Shown here: in pieces, positions 5,573-9,826 of the stretch | Layout: each line of letters opens with the position of its first letter | How positions within the stretch are numbered: position 1 is the first letter of the stretch | Assembly (NCBI GenBank): GCA_937901435.1 | Contig: CALGTJ010000015.1 | Coordinates: 1 to 9,826, forward strand | Source: an uncultured Rhodobacter sp. | GTDB taxonomy: Bacteria; Pseudomonadota; Alphaproteobacteria; Rhodobacterales; Rhodobacteraceae | DNA length: 9,826 nucleotides | Direction: 5' to 3' | The notes under the pieces: model-generated | Databases searched by the model: none | What the model was told of the DNA's origin: nothing | Seen by the model: the letters and a program-made list of their open reading frames with translations, nothing else | Program-made: the position numbers and the translations under genes

Positions 5573-7653
5573 ACGAGCCTACTGTACAGTCACATCTTCA
5601 AAAAAAGGTCGCGGATTTCGCTGCTTTTTGTTTTGTGCTTGTTATTGTTATTTATGCCGCCTCTGGCCCTATTGGTGAATTTGTACGTTGGTTCATTGAA
5701 ACCACGACTGCTGATTTCGAAGAGCTCTCGCGCCGTGATCAACGCGCGCTGTATAAATCCCATTGGCTGGGTGCGTCCTACCGTGCCTTTGAGCAAACGG
5801 TCCTTCTGTCGACTGGTATGATCTTGGGCTTGCCGATTGTGTTTGGCTTTGTGATTGTGTCTTTGACGTTGCACCGGGCGCAGTGGATAAATTGGGCCTT
5901 GTCATTGGCCATCGTTGTTGTTCTTGGGTTTTGGATTGCGAATTTATTTGCGATTGATGGGGGGCTGTTACCCTCTGCGCAACAGCGCGATTTTGTGCTG
6001 TTTCCAATTATTACATTGATCACCCTATACTTGACGTGGCGGTTTTTCGGTGGGGTCATCGTTGGCTTTTGTCTGTTTTGGTTGATATATTTCTTTGTGC
6101 GGGGCTTGCTGCCTGACTGGACAGGAATTTTTGCTGGATCCGAAAGTACCTTTGCCCAAAGCATGCGCTCTATGGTGTTGAACTTTTGGGCGCAGACAGG
6201 CGGTATGTTTGGGCAGCCTATCCAAGTTGTCTCTGGCAATGTTCTTATCTTTATCGTCTTTGGTGCTGTGTTAATGGCTTCTGGAGCGGGCTCGTTGCTA
6301 ATGAAAATCGCCAATCGTGTGACAGGCGGATTAACAGGTGGCGCAGCACATGCGGCAGTGGCCTCGTCAGCTCTCTTTGGTACATTGTCTGGGGCGGCAA
6401 TTTCAAATGTCGTTTCAACGGGGGTCATGACAATTCCCGTTATCAAGCGATCTGGATTTAAACCTGCCTTTGCAGCCGCTGTCGAAGCCGCAGCTTCAAC
6501 CGGGGGGCAAATTATGCCGCCGGTGATGGGCGTGGTTGCGTTCTTTGTCGCGGGTCAAATTGGATTGGAATACCGATATATCGTCGTTGCCGCCATTGTG
6601 CCTGCAGCTCTGTTTTATCTTGGCATTTTCATGACCGTTTACTTTGAAGCACGTCGCCAAGGTGTTGGGCCATTGCCCAGTGATCAAAGACCAAAATTGA
6701 CGGGCCGCGAATTGGTGCAGTGTTTGGTGTTCATCATTCCCGTTTCAATTTTGAGCTATTACCTATTTGCTCAACCTTCAGTTCTAAAAGCAGGGTTCTA
6801 TGGGTTTGTCGCGGCGCTCTCGTGTTCCTTGATTTTGTTCCCAGAGTTTCGCAATGGGTCCAAAATCTATGGGGCCTTTGTCGATGGGGGTCGTATGGCG
6901 GCGATGATCATTGTGATCGTGGCGGCCATTGGATTGATTGTCGGGTTGATCCAAGTGTCTGGATTTTCAGGCCGATTGTCATTGTTATTGGCCCAACTGT
7001 CCAACGGCCCATTGTTTGTGACATTGATTGTTGTGGCGCTGGGATCCATCGTTTTGGGCATGGGACTACCCCCTGGGGCGACGTATTTTATCATCGTCAT
7101 CGCCCTATCATCGGGGATTGAGGCCGTGGGTGTGGCCCCCTTAACATTGCATCTTTTCGTGGTGTTCTTTGCGGTGATGTCAACGGTGACCCCGCCTGTG
7201 GCACTCGCGGCCTTTGCCGCCGCGCCCATCGCAGGGGCGAACCCGATGATAACAGGCATGCAGGCGGCCCGCCTTTCGCTGGCAGGGTTCCTCATTCCCT
7301 TTGTTTTCGTTTACCATCCTGCGATCTTGTACAAACTTCAGATGGTTTTTGTGTGGTTCGGTGATGATTTGCCGCGAAGCTCGGCGATGATCGACGTGAC
7401 GACGGTGACTTGGTTTGACTTGGGCTGGATTGTCGGGGCCTTTGCTGTTGCTATGTGGATGCTCAGCACGGCTTTGACTGGCTATGAAAAGAACAAACTG
7501 TATCAGGTCGAGCGTGTGTTGCGCATCGTGATCGGGCTTTTGGTGTTGTTGCCAAATATGGCCATCGCGGTTCCTGCATTGGGCGGCGCGATTATTTTGA
7601 TCATAGCACATAGATATTTAAACGGAGAGCCGTCAATTATTGATGCAAACTAA
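5569..7653 (+). CDS. TRAP transporter fused permease, TAXI type
   Basis: This 694-residue, highly hydrophobic protein is the fused small-plus-large membrane subunit of a TAXI-family TRAP transporter, which uses an ion gradient to import a solute delivered by a periplasmic binding protein. The DctM-like core starts near residue 220. It shows the first-half signature GAAISNVVSTG followed by EAAASTGGQIMPPVMG (306-321), and the second-half counterparts LGMGLPPG (496-503) and STVTPPVA (538-545). Several further helices follow to the C-terminus. The N-terminal part has one helix (about 17-40), then a charged loop of roughly 40 residues before the next helix near 78; that loop is longer than I would expect. 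The start overlaps the preceding stop by ATGA, tying import to the two hydrolases. The binding protein gene follows after 24 bases. The substrate is not readable from the sequence. Confidence 0.93.
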   Translation: MNEPTVQSHLQKKVADFAAFCFVLVIVIYAASGPIGEFVRWFIETTTADFEELSRRDQRALYKSHWLGASYRAFEQTVLLSTGMILGLPIVFGFVIVSLTLHRAQWINWALSLAIVVVLGFWIANLFAIDGGLLPSAQQRDFVLFPIITLITLYLTWRFFGGVIVGFCLFWLIYFFVRGLLPDWTGIFAGSESTFAQSMRSMVLNFWAQTGGMFGQPIQVVSGNVLIFIVFGAVLMASGAGSLLMKIANRVTGGLTGGAAHAAVASSALFGTLSGAAISNVVSTGVMTIPVIKRSGFKPAFAAAVEAAASTGGQIMPPVMGVVAFFVAGQIGLEYRYIVVAAIVPAALFYLGIFMTVYFEARRQGVGPLPSDQRPKLTGRELVQCLVFIIPVSILSYYLFAQPSVLKAGFYGFVAALSCSLILFPEFRNGSKIYGAFVDGGRMAAMIIVIVAAIGLIVGLIQVSGFSGRLSLLLAQLSNGPLFVTLIVVALGSIVLGMGLPPGATYFIIVIALSSGIEAVGVAPLTLHLFVVFFAVMSTVTPPVALAAFAAAPIAGANPMITGMQAARLSLAGFLIPFVFVYHPAILYKLQMVFVWFGDDLPRSSAMIDVTTVTWFDLGWIVGAFAVAMWMLSTALTGYEKNKLYQVERVLRIVIGLLVLLPNMAIAVPALGGAIILIIAHRYLNGEPSIIDAN

Positions 7654-7666
7654 ACGCAAAACATCA

Positions 7667-7672
7667 GGGAGG
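7667..7672 (+). promoter_or_regulatory. Strong ribosome binding site of the TAXI binding protein
   Basis: GGGAGG lies five bases before the ATG at 7678 and is the strongest Shine-Dalgarno in the operon. This fits the need for a binding protein in excess over its permease. Confidence 0.75.
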
Positions 7673-7677
7673 ATATA

Positions 7678-8652
7678 ATGCGTAAATTAACTCTAGCGGC
7701 AGCGGCCGCAACGGCGATCTTAGGTGGATCGCTACAGGCCGAAACACTGAAAATGCAGACGATCGCGCCAAGTCTTAGTGCGGCGATCACCATGGCAACC
7801 TTTGCCAATATCGTAAACGACAATGTCGAAGGTATCGACATTGAAGTGTCGGGTGGCGGTGCTGCGACCTTGCACATGGTCGAAGTGGCACGGGGCAATC
7901 TCGATTTGTCGATGACCAGTCCAGTTGTCTACAACCTCATGTCAGGCGGCAAGGCGATGTATGCCAAAACGCCAGAGGCGCCAGAATTGGCAAGCAACTT
8001 GAAACTCTTGATGTGGTATCCCTATGGTCCATACCATTTCACAGTGCGCGCCGATAGCGATATCCAAACGCTCGATGATCTCGAGGGGACAACCGTCTTC
8101 TTGGGTCCAACAGGCGGCGGCGCGTTTAATGGTGCGAAGGGGTGGATTGCCTCAACAACGGGCCTTGTTGCTGGCGAAGATTATGAGGCGATCAAGGCCA
8201 ACTGGCAAACAGGCTACCAAGCGTTCTTGGACGGCAAGATTGACATGTATGTCAACGGTTGCTTGGACCCATGTGGTCAATTCATTCAGATCACTGAAAC
8301 CGAGGAAATCCGTTTCATCAGCCCAGAGGATAAAACGGGCGAGGCCGTGGATAAATTCCTAGGCAAGTTCCGCTATTACGAAGATATTCCAGCGGGTCTT
8401 TATGATGGTCAGACAAACGATGCCACATCAGAGTCATGGGGCACTAATGTTGGTATCGGTGTGCGCGGAGATTTGGACGAGGATACCGTTTATCAAATCA
8501 CCAAAGCGTTTTGGGAAAACCTTGACAGCGTGACCTCCGATGCGCCTTGGGCCTCTGTTTTGAACGTCAAACATTCTGTTCAAAAACTCGGCTTGATTGA
8601 TTTGCACCCAGGTGCGGCGCGCTATTACAAAGAAGTTGGCGCAATCGAGTAA
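7678..8652 (+). CDS. TAXI-family TRAP solute-binding protein
   Basis: This 324-residue periplasmic binding protein is the partner of the upstream permease. A Sec signal peptide is clear: R2-K3, an Ala/Leu-rich core and probable cleavage after A21 (LQA). TAXI features are the SGGGAATLHMVEVARGNLDLSM block (about 57-80), the YPYGPYHFTVRADSDIQTLDDL block (about 111-135) and the GPTGGGAFNGAK ligand-loop region (about 141-153). Where many TAXI proteins have a hydrophobic patch, this one has a Cys pair, C195 and C199, in NGCLDPCGQF, which could form a disulfide in the periplasm. Known TAXI proteins bind amino acids, dicarboxylates and other small acids; the operon context suggests an anionic sulfated or phosphonylated compound, which is inference. 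It appears to be the last gene of the operon, with a hairpin following the stop. Confidence 0.93.
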   Translation: MRKLTLAAAAATAILGGSLQAETLKMQTIAPSLSAAITMATFANIVNDNVEGIDIEVSGGGAATLHMVEVARGNLDLSMTSPVVYNLMSGGKAMYAKTPEAPELASNLKLLMWYPYGPYHFTVRADSDIQTLDDLEGTTVFLGPTGGGAFNGAKGWIASTTGLVAGEDYEAIKANWQTGYQAFLDGKIDMYVNGCLDPCGQFIQITETEEIRFISPEDKTGEAVDKFLGKFRYYEDIPAGLYDGQTNDATSESWGTNVGIGVRGDLDEDTVYQITKAFWENLDSVTSDAPWASVLNVKHSVQKLGLIDLHPGAARYYKEVGAIE

Positions 8653-8661
8653 TGATCTTTT

Positions 8662-8692
8662 TGACGCCGGTGAAAACTGGCGTCACACTTTT
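8662..8692 (+). terminator. Candidate rho-independent terminator or attenuator
   Basis: TGACGCC (8662-8668) pairs perfectly with GGCGTCA (8679-8685). Two more pairs (one G-U) extend the stem to nine, leaving a TGAAAA loop. The T-run is only four bases and starts four bases after the stem (8689-8692), so termination may be partial. It sits ten bases past the binding-protein stop and before the OsmC-like gene. Confidence 0.55.
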
Positions 8693-8742
8693 CACGTGAT
8701 TTAACATTAGCTGTGCGAGACATTCGCCCAAAGGAATAAGTT

Positions 8743-9826
8743 ATGTCCAAATTAGGCACTGATATCATCGGTTCTTCTGGCGTGGCCCCGTTTTTTAAGG
8801 TCGCTAATCCTGAGGGTCTGAGAGTAAACGCACCCGAAAATCGCAAGGGGGATGCCCTGCGGACCTGTGTTCGTTCGCTGTCAGGTTTTCAAAAAGAGGC
8901 GCTCGTGCGCTCGGCTCTGACTGGGGATGTTTGGCGACTTGTCAGTGATGAAGGGCCGTATCTAAACGGTCACGATGCTGCGCCGTGTCCTTTGGCGTTT
9001 TTGAGCACAGGAATGGTGGCCAGTTTCATGAATGAAATTTTGGCGCTGGCAAAGTTGCGGAATGTAGAGATCCGCAAACTGAAACTGATTCAGGACAATT
9101 TTTACACAATGAAAGGGTCGATGCCCAAACGCACGATGGTGGGTGGAGCGGAAAACATTGAGCTTCAGGTTGAAATTGACTGTGATCTTGATGATAGCGC
9201 CTTGAACGACTTTTTGATCCAAGCCACTTATGCGTCGCCGTTGAACGGCTTGATGCGGGGGCAGTTGGATAGTCTGTTTAAACTGTCTAAAAATGCCCAA
9301 GAGCTGCCGACCCATGCAGCAACGGAACTTGTTGGTGATCTCTTGTCTGATCCAGGTGATCAATTCCAAAATAGTGTGGCTTCGGCTTCGGCTTTGGATT
9401 TGGTTGCGCCCGTTGGGATCACACCTAAGAAAGAAGTGCCCAAAGGAACTGTGAGTGGTGGATCATCCCTAACCGATGAACAGGATCGGCGTTTGAATAT
9501 TGGTGCCATTGCCGTCATGCGCGCGGATGGCATCAAGGAAATCCAACAAATGCAGTATTCACCTCATGGAACGTCCTTTAAATTTCTCAGCTCAGAAGAT
9601 GGCCGCGCGCCAGATGCGAATTCACTGATCAGTGCAGGCATTGGATTTTGTTTCATGACCCAATTCGGGCGGTTTGTGTCGATGTTGAAATTGGATTTAT
9701 CAGATTACCGCATTGTCCAAGACACCCATTTCAGCCTTGGCGGCGCATCTGGTGGCACTGGCAAAGCGGGAGAGGCGGATCCCATTGAAACGCATGTGTA
9801 TTTGGAAACGGGTGAGAGCGATACCG
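8743..9826 (+). CDS. Tandem OsmC-like domain protein (3' end outside window)
   Basis: An open frame of 361 complete codons from the ATG at 8743 runs off the right edge. AAGGA at 8731-8735, seven bases before the ATG, supports the start. Two OsmC-like modules are recognisable. Module 1 (about residues 30-175) contains the central helix around S94, a QDNFY strand and the ASPLNG turn at 164-169. Module 2 (from about 250) contains the equivalent helix around C303 and a QDTHFSLGG strand. OsmC/Ohr proteins are thiol peroxidases that use two Cys, one in the central helix and one in a CP turn. In module 1 both positions are Ser (S94, S165); C82 lies before the helix and is not at a catalytic position. 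Module 2 keeps the first Cys; its second would lie beyond the window. The function may be peroxide or sulfur-related thiol chemistry, but this is inferred. Separation from the TRAP genes by a hairpin leaves operon membership uncertain. Confidence 0.8.
   Translation, partial: MSKLGTDIIGSSGVAPFFKVANPEGLRVNAPENRKGDALRTCVRSLSGFQKEALVRSALTGDVWRLVSDEGPYLNGHDAAPCPLAFLSTGMVASFMNEILALAKLRNVEIRKLKLIQDNFYTMKGSMPKRTMVGGAENIELQVEIDCDLDDSALNDFLIQATYASPLNGLMRGQLDSLFKLSKNAQELPTHAATELVGDLLSDPGDQFQNSVASASALDLVAPVGITPKKEVPKGTVSGGSSLTDEQDRRLNIGAIAVMRADGIKEIQQMQYSPHGTSFKFLSSEDGRAPDANSLISAGIGFCFMTQFGRFVSMLKLDLSDYRIVQDTHFSLGGASGGTGKAGEADPIETHVYLETGESDT

Noticed and set aside
5690..5705. GTTCATTGAAACC inside the permease gene, resembling the operator words
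   Set aside because: The arms do not pair around a common centre and it lies within coding sequence.
5778..6446. A 222-codon minus-strand open frame opposite the TRAP permease, with further ones nearby
   Set aside because: Lys/Thr/Pro-rich antisense translations of a hydrophobic membrane protein; no domain and no ribosome site context.
8692..8699. TCACGTGA palindrome upstream of the OsmC-like gene
   Set aside because: Short, single occurrence, no neighbouring promoter elements good enough to call it an operator.
8962..9369. A 135-codon minus-strand open frame near the right edge
   Set aside because: It lies opposite the OsmC-like frame, which has a good ribosome site, continuous coding and recognisable family motifs.

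Overview
The window looks like chromosome of a marine alphaproteobacterium, most likely of the Rhodobacterales/Roseobacter group. This is inferred from intermediate base composition, ATGA-overlapped operon structure, a fused TAXI-type TRAP transporter, an IclR regulator and protein-level resemblance to families common in that group. No rRNA, tRNA, CRISPR array, insertion sequence or phage gene was seen.

Left part (1-1692). A minus-strand gene for a Bcr/CflA-like major facilitator stops after only 101 codons, after its third membrane helix, and looks like a broken gene. Divergent from it is a 414-residue membrane-anchored DUF3179 protein containing two copies of the DUF3179-like module; only the first keeps the Cys-Gly-Met-Cys motif. 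The 120-bp gap between them carries a perfect GTTCA-N5-TGAAC palindrome.

Central and right part (1700-8652). A minus-strand IclR-family regulator is divergent from a four-gene operon: a type I (alkaline-phosphatase superfamily) sulfatase/phosphonate-ester hydrolase, a metallo-beta-lactamase-fold alkylsulfatase-like hydrolase, a fused TRAP-TAXI permease and its periplasmic TAXI binding protein. The first three genes are joined by two ATGA stop/start overlaps and the fourth follows after 24 bp. Neither hydrolase has a signal peptide. The simplest reading is that a small sulfated (or phosphonylated) organic compound is captured in the periplasm, imported by the TRAP system and hydrolysed in the cytoplasm by two unrelated esterases, under control of the IclR protein. 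The regulator/operon gap holds a second perfect GTTCA-N5-TGAAC palindrome with the same spacing as the one before the DUF3179 gene, so both regions probably belong to one small regulon.

Right edge (8653-9826). After a hairpin that may act as a terminator or attenuator, a gene with its own good ribosome binding site encodes a tandem OsmC-like protein that runs off the window. Its first domain has Ser where OsmC proteins carry both catalytic Cys residues, while the second domain keeps the first Cys.

The substrate is not identifiable from sequence. The most notable oddities are the Pro-to-Gly change in the sulfatase maturation motif, the shared operator-like palindromes, and a third palindrome lying over the TTG start codon of the sulfatase.
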